Shown here: positions 13,901-23,910 of the stretch, in pieces
Layout: every line of letters begins with the position of its first letter
How positions within the stretch are numbered: the first letter of the stretch is position 1
Assembly: GCA_012064415.1 (NCBI GenBank)
Contig: SSNU01000095.1
Span: forward strand, 186,001-250,000
Origin: Gyrodactylus bullatarudis
Lineage: Eukaryota; Platyhelminthes; Monogenea; Gyrodactylidea; Gyrodactylidae
Length of the DNA stretch: 64,000 nucleotides
Direction: 5' to 3'
Position numbers and translations under genes: made by a program
Notes under the pieces: generated by a model
The model's database searches: none
Told to the model about the DNA's origin: nothing
Seen by the model: the letters and a program-made list of their open reading frames with translations, nothing else

Positions 13901-16900
13901 TTCTAAAGAAGGAAAGAATATCTATATCATTCTTTAGAAAAATAACTCTTAATTTTCCATCCAATGACTCAGACCCCTTTTGTAGAGAGAGGATATGATT
14001 TGGAAAACACTCAATGCCTGGTCAAGCAAAAATAAATAAATTTTGTCAATTAGTACGATTAAATAAGGGTGTCTGAAAAAAGGGACTACTCTTCATGCCG
14101 AAAGGCCTGAGTAGACATGTTTTTTTTCAAATTAAATTCACCAAGAAAATTTACATTAATTTCTTTTCACTGGATTAATGTGACTAATAAGTTTTGTTGA
14201 TACAATTGAATGACACGTGCCGACATTCTTCTCAGCTATTGAGCACTACTACTCCCCACTTTTATCCTATATTGGCATATATATATACTTGAATCAAAAG
14301 TGTATATAACCCAGAGAGAAAAAAGAAATCATTAATCAAAAAATAACCACTCTTTAGGGATAAATGTGCGTATGTTTTTTATTGAGGAAAGGTTCCTCAT
14401 ATTTTTCATTCTCCCCTTGCATACAAAAATGGTAGTATGCGGCTTAAATTCTAATAAATGAAAAAAATAACACTGTTATTATTTATGTAAAAATCTGCCA
14501 GAGGCCATAAAAAAGAATAGATTCTAATATTTTGAGTGTTTTCCCAGTATTTGTTGTTTAAATGTGAGAGGGCGTTATTCCATCAGGACTAAAAAACTTT
14601 ATTTTATAGTTTTAACTGCAATCTTTTAATTAATGAATATTGAATAAGACGATACCAGATTGTCTCACAAATAAAGATCTCTATTTCGGGCATACTCAAT
14701 GGGTATTACTCATTAGTATGATACATGCCATATAAGTATAGGTTTAAAAATTGTAAGAAGAATGATCCAAATTTACAGTTTTACAATTAACATCTACCTG
14801 TCAACAGATAAGAAATGTTAATGTTTGAATTTTGTATAATTTAAGGTCATTTCTTATATGGCATGTATCCCGAAATAGAGATCTTTATTTGTGATAAAAA
14901 TCTGGCATCTTCTTATATGCAATTCGTTGCTAATTCAGCCTAAAACCAATGTTACAAATCATCTTAATTAACGAATGTTGAGCAAGGTTCTTGCATTCAA
15001 TTTGATCAATTTGGATTTAATTTGAAAGACTCACAATCGATATAAAACGATTCTAGATGAGATTCTAATAGAGATTCTATTTAATAAGTTTCTTTTGATC
15101 CCAACTAAAATTGATTTTCTCATCTACTAATAAAGAAATGAAAACTCAAATTTAATCATCTCGGGATTTTACAGTTTTTTTAGCCTAAATTATAAAACAG
15201 ATTAAGGAAAATTATTTAGACCTGCGTAATAAATGATAATTTCCTTTTTAGAATAACCCCTCTATAAAAGGCGAAAACTAGTTTAATCCAAAAATAAAAT
15301 ATCTCCAAGGTCTACAAAAGGGGATGGTGGACTGTAGGGTATTACATTTTTTACATTAAACTGTATGCTTGTTTCTTGATTCACTCTCTGATTTAAAAGA
15401 TTTGAATTTTCAATTATCCGCGAACATTTTTTTCAATTAAAATTTCGCCGAAAATAGTTAAAAGGACTCTAGAAAAGGGTTTTTATAAAGATGATCAAAT
15501 TTTTTTTACAAAAAAAATAAATATTCATTAAAAAATTATCGATTCAAATTATACGCGTCATTCTGTGTGTAAGCCTTTGAAGAAAGAAGTTGATTTAAAT
15601 TTTTATTAAATTTTTTTCTTATCTTTCATGTAAATTTGTAATTCTTTTAGTACAAATGAAAAAATACAAAAGTCATTATCGATCCATTGAGTTAACCAAT
15701 ACGCAAAATTTAGTGTCTTTATAAGAAATACACTATTCTCAACATGACAATGAAAGAGTTCGAATTTTCACAAATTATTGAATGAGTTGTTTCAGAATAA
15801 AAAAAACTGCATTCAGAACTTTATGTTTTAGTAAACATTATTTATTCTATACGTATTGTAATACATATTTGATTATATTTGTATTAATCTAGTAATGGGG
15901 TGGATTGAGAACAAAATTTGTATGATATTTTTATTTTAATTATTCGTCAAATAGCAACTGAATCTTGTGTTGTTACTCAAACTGACATTATATTCAAGGC
16001 AAAAATACTTCTTTCGTTATGCCTATAACAATTGAATTTAAAGCTAGTTGACATGAAGATGAGAATTTACTATTTTTAAAAAAACACTCTACATTTTTCT
16101 ACGGATAGTCAAGAAATAAATTTATGAATCCCATAATGAAAATTTCGTATATTTTAACCGAATAATTAAAAATTTCTCTCGAACCTTTTTTTCGAATCAT
16201 TTTTTGGTTTTCATATCAAATGAGTGATAAAGTCAAAATATTGAAGCAGAGGGATTTTTGCGCGTTTTCGAAATTCGAAAAATCGTCTATTTATATTTTA
16301 TTGATTTTCTTGCGGGAATTAGCCTGTGTATTACACAGTTTGTAAAACTATGCACTCCACTGAAATTCAATAATCATCTGAGATTCTTCAGATTACGTTT
16401 AGAGTTAAACTGAGACCATAAAATACTAAATTCTTTCGTTTTTCCCATTATGGGAGCTTTTGAATGAAGAATGAAATTCAGACTTTGTACTTTTATTGCA
16501 TAACATTTTTTATTACTAAGAAATGTTTTTCTTTCGAAATGTAATGCACAAAAACACATGAAATTTCTTTTATTCACTATAAGGGAAAAAAGGGGATGAA
16601 GCAGGGTTATAAAAACAAGAGGAAAAAAATGTTTCTTTCAATGTTTGTTTTAATTTTATTAATTTAAAATTTCTCCCCTCTAATATTATTAGTATTTATT
16701 ACTGAAAAAAGAAATCAGAACCTTTTTGATTAAAGCTCGTAGTGTACTTATTTTATCCCTTTATATTTTTTATACCCTGGGTTCTTTACCCAAATTTCTG
16801 TTTGTCTTGACTCTTGTATTTTATAGTATCAGTTTTCTTTTCTACAATAAGGAAATACATTTTTGTTTTTTATAATAAAAAAAGTCAAGCAAAAAAGGAA

Positions 16901-19900
16901 GAAATAAGCACATCAACTAGCAGAAGAAACTAGATCAAGAAATGAAACGATAAAAAAACATTAAAATCTTTTTTATTAGTTTCCTTGTCCAGTTTTCAGG
17001 GTTTCCTGCCATTCAACCATTCATACCCCCCCTTAGAGGATTGCTTGATTTCTCTCCAACTATCACCATCATCTTTTGGAGAAGACTTGCTTTTTTATTG
17101 TGACTCTCCAAGATTCTTTTGTTGTTGTATATTTCTTCTCTACTTCATATTCTACAAATCTGCTTAAAAATAAAATACAGAGAGATCTACTTTGATAAAA
17201 AAAGTACTTGTGCAAAGTTTAAATTTTGATCATGATGAAACAAGTCATATAAATCTCTTCTGTTAACTCGAACCCGATTAACCTTTTATGTCCCATTGTT
17301 CTACCAGTGGAACATAAAACTTTCATGAGCAATAACTTGAACTGAAAATGTTTAAAATACTTTTTTCACCCCTCATCAGAAAGGAAATTTATTAAGCAAC
17401 AAAAATATGCATAATTCACAAAGATAGCTTTTCACTAATACCAGCCAGAGTCACTTTAAGTAGTGTGATATTTTGAAATATGTAGAGCGTTTTTTTGAAA
17501 ACCTATTTGCTTTCTATAACTTTCTATCGTAAAAAACATCTGTAGATTTCATATATGTAATATCCTCCTCAAAGATAACTGTTTTTAGAGCCAAAAAGGC
17601 CTATTTTAATCTTTTATATCTTCCAAATGATAAATTGGCTTTCAAAAATGAATTCAGATTCAGAATCAGCGTATTTATTTTGCTAACGTTCTTGCCAATT
17701 TTCTTGTTTGTGTGACGAGAAAAATAATTTGGGACATGGGTTAGAAAAAAATTCGAAAAAAAAATGGTTGTTGCTAGTTTGAATTCTTTATTGTTAAACT
17801 TTAAAGTAAATTATCCAGGTGATTAGCAAATTCTCTACTCAACTGACAGTTCTCTACCTCTTTTTCCACCCAGATCTATCACAATTCCATATCAAAATGT
17901 CACAAAATTATGACTAGGACTAAATAAAGGGGGAGAGAGGATGTCAAGAAAATTAATTTTATTCCAAATTTCCATAACATTTCCTCTGTTGTTGTAACTT
18001 TCCATCACCTTTGCTTCTTCTATCCTCCTATTTTTCCCCTCTAATAGAATTATATACAGATGGAAAAATCGTCCCCTTGATTCTTCCTCTCTTGAATAAT
18101 AATCCTTAATAAGCAATGTGTTTGTGTCTCATGAATGAATAATTTATGGATTCACTCAAAACTCATATTGCGAGATCTTGCTCTACCTATTTATTAATCA
18201 TATTACACATATTATACCATGGAATATATTTATATCTATGATCCAAAATCTGACTGGTGGGAGTGATTAGTTCAAGTCTTGGAGGTATATACCGTGTGCT
18301 GGAGGGGGTGTGTTTTTTATTCTTTCAATTTATATACATATTTGTTTGAAGTAATTGAAACTTTTTACAAATTTTGTACTTTAAGCAGAGTTTAATTTGG
18401 TTATCTTATTTCATTTTAATTAAGGGATGCTTTGCACTTTCAAGTTGAAAAGGAACTTCCTTCTTTTTCCAGTTTTTCTTTTGGGAGTTCTCTTTCAGCT
18501 CTGTTCAAAAGTCTTACTAGATGATTCCTATTTTTGCAGGAAGTCCTATGAAAGAGTATTCTATTCGTTTAATTGAATTTTTCTTAACTTTGGTGTAGAA
18601 ATTAGGACAAGACAGTAAACCTGTTCTTTTCATGTATCCAAATTATTTTATTATTAATCTGTATATACAAGAAATTGTAACAAAATTAAATTTTACAACA
18701 AGATGTTTTCGATCTTGTTTCTTTTGGAATTGAATAAAAATCTGGACTAAAACATGGTGAATTTTTGATAATTCTTCATCTAATAAATTTTATCTGTATT
18801 TGATAATTTTTTGAAGAAGCCACATTTGATTTAAATAGATAAATTTTGTAATTCTGGGCTATTTTCCTTTGTATTGTAATTGGAAATTTCTCTGAATTTT
18901 TTTTCTAAGTATTCTCTATACTTAACTTCATTGTTAGTTAGGTCAAAAAATGTTGAGTTCAAGCGTTGAAAAGGGGAAACTTCAAAAATTGTTGGGCAAT
19001 TTTTGAGCTTATTTGATTAAAAATCACGAGTATTTTGTAAAATAGTAAATTCTCATTTCATATCACTTAGCTTTAGTTAGGAAATTAGCTCTAATTTTTT
19101 GGCATGAAACAGGAAATGCTGATATTTTTTGTCCAAAGTAACGCAACCCCTTAACAAGAGAATAAGGATAGATATCTTGATTATTATGTAGATTTAAGAG
19201 ACAGCAATTGACCTTGGTTAGGCCTCATGTGACCCCCTTGAACTTGAATCAACATTAAGATCTCAAATTGTACTTAACCTCAGATTTCCTAGTATAACAT
19301 GATCTTGAATATTCATTCCTTCTCTACATTTTTTATGCCTTGGAGAAATGTAATTGCTTTTCCTTTGTCAAGAGACGAGTACCTCAATCATTCCCTTGCC
19401 CACTTTGAAATGTAAATTATTTCTCTACCCTGAAAATGACAATAAAGCAAGTTTATCTGAAGTATTCATCTCCTTAAAATCCATTCCTTTTCCTACCTCC
19501 TACATCAAGTAGAAGGAATAATAATAAGATTTTTATGATAATTTAGACTCATCTTTGATCTTCATCAGAATTCTCCTTTATAGGAAAAAGAATAGGTTTA
19601 TTGAAAAAATGAAATAGAGGATAATTTCGGATAGTTATCTCCTTTGTATGTAGTTCATTTGTTGGTTAGTTAAGAGAGGAAAAACTATTAGTTCTCTTTG
19701 ATGTACTCTTGTTAAGAAAAACTATTTTTTATTTCAAGTTCTGATTGAATTAATAGACGAAATCATATATAATAGAAAATTCTTTTTAGACCATTTCGAG
19801 AAATGCATCACGAAACCAAAAGCTAATCAATCCGAATGAGAATGGAGGTCTTGATGGAGACAGTGGAGATTCTGGCAAAGGTCCATCCGAAGAGGGTAAT

Positions 19901-22633
19901 CAACACCAGCAACAAGCCAATCAGAATGCGAGTAAGTTTTTTAAATTCTGTTTTATTTCTATGATCACATTTTTAAGGACATCATCTTCAATTCGTTTCG
20001 TGAGCTATACTAATAAAAGATTTTAAAAGTCATGAGGTTATTTTTGAATATAAAGTTCATATCAAAATGCCAAAAGTATCTTAGGTTAAATTTCCAAGGT
20101 GATGTAAAAAAATAAGTAATCTTATGATTACCATCATACAATTAAGAATTGTATCAAAACATAAATATTATTTAGTTTAATTTCCTCAAGTCTGAAGAAA
20201 ACAGTCTCTTATAAGTTCCAGTGTGGCTATGGTTCAAATTATCTTGGAAGAACATGTATCAGATAAAAAATCATGCTGCTGAAAAATCTAACTTTTCAAC
20301 CTTTTATGACAGCACTAATCTGTGGATTAAAGAAATATTATTAAACTAGATCTGTTTGTTCAACAGAATCCTGCATATTCACTTATACCACCCTGGCCTG
20401 TGTGAGCTTTTTCACTTTTTTCTCATCATCTTTTCCTATTAATTTTGAGTTTTTGGGTGTTTTTAAGCTTGCATTCTCCTCTTTTTATGCCACTTTCTTC
20501 TTACTACTTTTATTTTTAATTCAATATTGATATTTTATTTCATTTTCAAAGAAATATTGCTGACGAAATATTTCTGATTTAAGAAATATATATTATATGT
20601 TCAGTGTTTATAAAATCCGTATTTTTAACCACTTTATAATTATCTATTGTTTTCGACCAATGTTTTTTCTTGATTACATTGCCTTTGGGTTTGTACTAAT
20701 CTCATGCTAGAAAGAGTACTTACAAGATTCGAAAGCTTTCTAACAAAGAAGATTATATCAAATTATCACATAATAGAAAGAAGAAGTTTTTTTTCAATTC
20801 TCAGAAATGTTTGAAAATTATCTAATAAATTCAAGGGTACCAAGCGGACCAAAGGCGTAACCCAAATGGAAGTTGCATCAATATGTAACACATTTATGAA
20901 AAATAAATTGACCACTTGGTAGTGAGTAATTATCATCACAATTGAATAATAGGAGATTTAAATAATTTCTATTCTACGCTTGATTTAACCGATAATGAAT
21001 TCAGTGAATCAATCTTCTATCCTGTTATATCTCAGTGAATGGAAATTCGTCGTTTTATTTCCCATTGCATATTCGTCCCTTTATCTATGGAGAAAATTAA
21101 AAATTATATAAATTAACACAATGAAGCGTTTCTTCTTGAATAATTTCCTGGTTAGCTGAACCTTTAGAATGAGAACACTTTTCTATTCGGCCCTCTTTAA
21201 GAACAATTTAATTAGTCATTCTAAAGCTTCAGACTTGAGTACGCTTTTAAATGAAATGCCTATCTGAATTCTGGTTTTGCTTCCAGATAATATAATACGC
21301 TATTATAGAGATTATTATAGGTTTTGTCAAAAATTTGGACTCAAAAAGATAGGTTTAAATTAATTGTATTTACAAGGCTTACATTCGTATTAAAGAATAA
21401 TTAATGTAAAAATACTTTTCTAATTTACATTTATAGACCGGTGACATTTTAAATTTTGTAATTTTACATTTAGAACTTTATTATTAAAAGTCTAAGTTTT
21501 GTCAGTTGTCGTGTGACTTTTTCTATAATTAATACTTCTTTTCCCCTTTAGTGAACAAAAGGCCTTTGGGTTTTATTGATTTATTTCTGAATGAAAATGG
21601 ATCTCTTCAACAACTTTTATTGTTATTTTTAAATGAATTAAACTACTCGTTTTTCTTACGTGATAAGAAAGAACACGTTATAAAAGTATTTGTTTACAGT
21701 GTCTAGAAAATAATTTTCTATCTTTCTCAGTGTGTATTGGGATAAAGGAACTCGTGATAAACAGGGCTAAATCTGTAATCTTATCACATTCAAATATAAA
21801 TTTAAATGTACATGATAAAAAATTATGAATATTTCTATCACCTTTCTATAGATATTTATGGATCAACTACTTTTCGAACTGCCAACCAGACTATGGAACC
21901 AGCTCAAAACTCAGCCTACATGATGCAGAATATGATCAACATGTATAACCAGACTGATATAACACCATTTATGCAACAATACGAGATGAGTGGACAAGTC
22001 TATCATCAGATGCAGAACCCTCATCATGTGGATGGCCAAGATACCTTTGGTCAAATGTACAGGGCTGGGACTCCGAAAAATTCCTACTCTACCTTTAATC
22101 CAAGCTCACCAGGTAAGATTTATTTTGATAAATTTATCTATGTTTCTCAATAATTGAAAATCAACTTTCGACTACAGGGTTACCTTTACCACCGCCAAGA
22201 AGCCCTCGAGTTGGTTCTACGATGACAATTCGAAGGAATGTTGGCACATCTCAGCTTCAGAATCAACAAGATTCATCGAATTATGAAACGAATTCCCTAC
22301 CAAGGAGTAACTCCCGACGAGTGAGCTTAAACTCTGTAAATAAAAGTTTCAAGCCAACGCCCTGCAATTCTTCACAAGTTTATAGTCAAATTCAGCCTCC
22401 ACTAAAACTAGATTTAAGACAAGTTTGTTATCTGTATTTTTATTCTGTAGTTACTTCAAAGTAACTTTGTATTTATTTTTCTTTAGGATGCCAAAAGATT
22501 GAATCAATCCCGAATTTCCTTGGAGAATCAAGGTTTACCACCGACAGGAAAACCCAATCAAGGCAGTAACAAATCTAACGGAAGTGGAGAATATGAAAGC
22601 TCTGCTAGCTTCAACCAAGAAAACAAAGAATAA
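293..22633 (+). CDS. seven-repeat (delta-1-like) protocadherin, nine exons
   Basis: This is a single-pass adhesion receptor. I joined nine exons: 293-1918, 10244-10552, 11065-11938, 12000-12146, 12805-12992, 19790-19931, 21852-22112, 22178-22422 and 22487-22633. All have GT-AG borders and matching phases, giving 1312 residues. Residues 1-21 are a signal peptide. Calcium-binding linkers of the DxNDNxP type mark the ends of successive cadherin repeats: DTNDNKP (123-129), DVNDNKP (228), DINNFPP (339), DVNEYLP (458), DVNDNAP (580) and DENDNTP (730-736). A seventh repeat ends just before a membrane helix at about 890-914. The cytoplasmic tail of about 395 residues is rich in Asn, Gln, Ser and Met and has no catalytic domain. 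Seven repeats and a cysteine-rich loop in repeat 1 resemble delta-1 protocadherins (PCDH1/7/9/11). Repeats 3 and 4 end in weakened linkers, so some calcium sites may be lost. Orthology to one named protocadherin is not claimed. Confidence 0.93.
1919..10243 (+). other. protocadherin intron 1 (8.3 kb)
   Basis: The intron starts GTGAGT and ends TTTTCTAG. It interrupts EC5 between the hydrophobic core strand and the conserved NPIDRE segment. I saw no second gene inside; open frames here are short and have no family resemblance. About 6240-6690 holds copies of dispersed repeats described separately. The rest is AT-rich sequence with long T tracts. Confidence 0.8.
6240..6690 (-). repeat. dispersed repeat copies inside protocadherin intron 1
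   Basis: The segment 6240-6510, read on the - strand, matches the inside of the element at 55097-55471. Shared landmarks are a block reading CCCAAACGATAA, then TTATGCAT, then the TTGTCTAATCYTGATCTTG-like block. The part 6599-6680 separately matches 44298-44380, sharing AACTTTCTTTGAA and GTATAGCAC. The copies differ by many substitutions, so they are old. I could not set exact ends. Confidence 0.65.
10244..10552 (+). CDS. protocadherin exon 2: end of EC5, start of EC6
   Basis: There are 103 codons in phase 0 on both sides. The exon opens with the NPIDRE segment, reaches the linker DVNDNAP and then enters EC6 (LPPNSPVFGNILAEDKDQ). The acceptor is TTTTCTAG and the donor CAA|GTAAGA. The match of phase and domain content with exons 1 and 3 supports the joins. 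Confidence 0.92.
11065..11938 (+). CDS. protocadherin exon 3: EC6-EC7, transmembrane helix
   Basis: The exon runs in phase from GANGEIEYF through the DENDNTP linker, EC7 and a long hydrophobic segment (about 11797-11871), followed by basic residues VQKRPRN that fit the cytoplasmic side. It ends in phase 1 at GGAG|GTAAAT. If the 61-bp intron that follows is retained, the frame stops at 11974-11976, only 12 codons later, which would give a receptor with almost no tail. Confidence 0.93.
12000..12146 (+). CDS. protocadherin exon 4: juxtamembrane cytoplasmic region
   Basis: There are 147 bases in phase 1 on both sides, after a 61-bp intron. The product is Gly-, Tyr- and Asn-rich and matches no domain I know. 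The exon is supported by the open frame, clean TCTCTAG acceptor and GTAATT donor, and by phase continuity with exons 3 and 5. Confidence 0.8.
12805..12992 (+). CDS. protocadherin exon 5: cytoplasmic tail
   Basis: The exon enters in phase 1 after AAATTAG and leaves in phase 0 at GGC|GTGAGT. Its product is rich in Asn, Ser, Gln and Met, in keeping with the later tail exons. No named motif was recognised. Confidence 0.8.
12993..19789 (+). other. protocadherin intron 5 (6.8 kb)
   Basis: No nested gene was recognised. The intron contains a hairpin-forming element (14655-14905) and two terminal boxes of the dispersed repeat family, at 16039-16080 on the + strand and 19031-19076 on the - strand. 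The rest is AT-rich, with C/T-rich patches near 13440-13760. Confidence 0.75.
14655..14905. repeat. imperfect hairpin element in intron 5
   Basis: The arm 14655-14690 is nearly complementary to 14870-14905 (CACAAATAAAGATCTCTATT in one, its complement in the other). A second pair, GATACATGCCATATAAG at 14720-14736 and its exact complement at 14853-14869, lies just inside. The left side has 29 extra bases between the two pairs. This looks like a small foldback or MITE; no target duplication was found. Confidence 0.7.
19790..19931 (+). CDS. protocadherin exon 6: cytoplasmic tail
   Basis: The exon enters in phase 0 and leaves in phase 1 at GCGA|GTAAGT. It encodes a Gly/Asp/Ser-rich then Gln/Asn-rich stretch (GLDGDSGDSGKG, then NQHQQQANQN). 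It is isolated by 6.8 kb and 1.9 kb introns, so it is a candidate for alternative splicing, although skipping it would shift the frame. Confidence 0.8.
19932..21851 (+). other. protocadherin intron 6 (1.9 kb)
   Basis: AT-rich sequence with no gene, tandem repeat or named element that I could recognise. Confidence 0.7.
21852..22112 (+). CDS. protocadherin exon 7: Met/Gln-rich cytoplasmic tail
   Basis: There are 261 bases in phase 1 on both sides. The product has many Met, Gln, Asn and Tyr residues, including MMQNMINMYNQTD, which may form a disordered or short helical contact surface. The acceptor is TTTCTATAG and the donor CCAG|GTAAGA. Confidence 0.85.
22178..22422 (+). CDS. protocadherin exon 8: Pro/Arg/Ser-rich tail with RRVS site
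   Basis: Following a 65-bp intron, the product begins with LPLPPPRSPR, a proline-rich motif of the kind bound by SH3 or WW domains, and continues to SNSRRVSLNS, which fits a basophilic kinase site (RRxS). Both functions are inferred from motif form only. Entry is in phase 1, exit in phase 0 at CAA|GTTTGT. Confidence 0.86.
22487..22633 (+). CDS. protocadherin exon 9: C-terminus and stop
   Basis: There are 48 codons and a TAA. The product is Asn/Ser/Gly-rich and ends FNQENKE. I see no PDZ-binding C-terminal motif and no clear CM1 or CM2 motif of vertebrate delta protocadherins, though these would be hard to see by eye in a divergent tail. Confidence 0.85.
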   Translation, partial: DAKRLNQSRISLENQGLPPTGKPNQGSNKSNGSGEYESSASFNQENKE

Positions 22634-23063
22634 ATCCTGGAGGGCGCTAAAAGAAATTATTATAATTATTGTTGAATAATTCAACTTGAATTGTTATCGA
22701 AATTGTATTTACGAATGAAGAAATTGATTTGATTGAAAAATTTTTTGAAGAATGCCAAGATTTTTTACGTGAACTCTCTTATTATTGTAAACACCTCTGT
22801 AGGCTCTATGAAAGACCTTTATTTAGTCCTCAGCCCCGAGTTAGAAGAACCTCTTGTGTACGCCCATTTATTCCTATTTGGCTTATTTAATAATTTAAAG
22901 AATCTTGTATCTTTTCCAAGTATTTAACCAATCAAAAATATTAAATGATTTGTACAGATTTTTTTGGAAATTTCAAGAAATGATTTGCTTTCAAAGTTTA
23001 GAAAATATATATATTTGTATTCACTTGGTATATTTCTACAGAAGGATGTTTTTTGAGATAAAA
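22634..23063. other. convergent 3' ends of protocadherin and mRpS6
   Basis: These 430 bp separate two stop codons that face each other, and should hold both 3' UTRs. An AATAAA-type signal for mRpS6 can be read on the - strand near 22868. For the protocadherin I found no clear AATAAA close to its stop. Confidence 0.5.
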
Positions 23064-23779
23064 TCAGTAGGCTCTAAATCCATGATATCTTCGACTTGTC
23101 TTTTCATAATTGGGATTGCGTATTTCACCAAAGACACAAGGCTCACTATCTGGCAATTTACAGGGAGGAGTGAATGTTTCATTTTTTTGGAAAAAGCATT
23201 TGATAACATCACTGTCAGCATTGATTGCGTTCTAAAAATATGAATCTCTTAGGAAATTTTCTATTTGTCCTAAACCTGAGAATTAATTGAGAATTTGAAA
23301 ATGATAGAAAATAATTAGATAAATTATTGTTCGAATACTCTTCTATTTTGATTAAGAGATTCAAAATAAAAATGAATAAATATGAGAATTACGGAAATTG
23401 AACTAACTAAACCTTTATTTAATCTTTAATAAAGCTCGAACTCGTTAATAACGAGTCGTTATAACCAGTGTCAAAATACTACTAGAAGTTATGGCACTGC
23501 AGCATAAGAAAATTCGAAAATAAATATTCTAGTTCAACTTACAATCAAATCTCTTGTTTTTCTGATAGGACTATCGTACTTGATAACGAAATAATGGCCT
23601 TCAAGTTGTGGTTGAGTTTCCACATGAAAGACATGTGGTAATCTCTTCAAACCAAGATTTTCTACTGAGAAAACTACAGAATCACGATCAAGCATTCGAA
23701 TGAGATGCCGTTTAAGTGCTGTTCTAATTCCAGAGTCGCCTAAATTCTTGAGGATCAAAGCCATTTCATATTGAGCCAT
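23064..23779 (-). CDS. MRPS6: mitochondrial small-subunit ribosomal protein bS6m
   Basis: The gene has two exons on the - strand, 23543-23779 and 23064-23231, joined in phase 0 across a 311-bp intron (donor ATT|GTAAGT, acceptor ATTTTTAG). The product has 134 residues, close to the animal family's usual 125-150. The N-terminus MAQYEMALILKNLG is the hallmark of bS6 (family pattern: xYExALIL), followed by ENLGLKRLPHVF and GHYFVIKYD, which match the conserved ENLG and YF strands of the ferredoxin-like fold. Exon 2 carries the DSDVIKCFF segment, matching the family's DxDVIR strand. The protein sits in the platform of the mitochondrial 28S subunit, next to bS18m in known structures. The C-terminus is divergent. 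Initiation at 23779 gives the standard family start, and no targeting extension is seen. Confidence 0.92.
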
Positions 23780-23910
23780 TCTGAATTAAAGTTTTTTGAT
23801 TTGGTTATCAGAAAAATGATCAACCAAATTTCAAATCTTTGTTTTAAATATTTTGTGCCTAGTAATATTTCAAATATCAGAATACTTAGTCATTTACCTT
23901 GGCGTGCAAC
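23780..23910. promoter_or_regulatory. likely bidirectional promoter between mRpS6 and FMR1
   Basis: Only 131 bp separate two start codons that point away from each other. The stretch must therefore contain both 5' UTRs and most of both core promoters, unless an upstream non-coding exon exists. A short inter-start gap between a housekeeping gene and its neighbour is typical of a shared promoter. No specific factor site was assigned. Confidence 0.6.
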
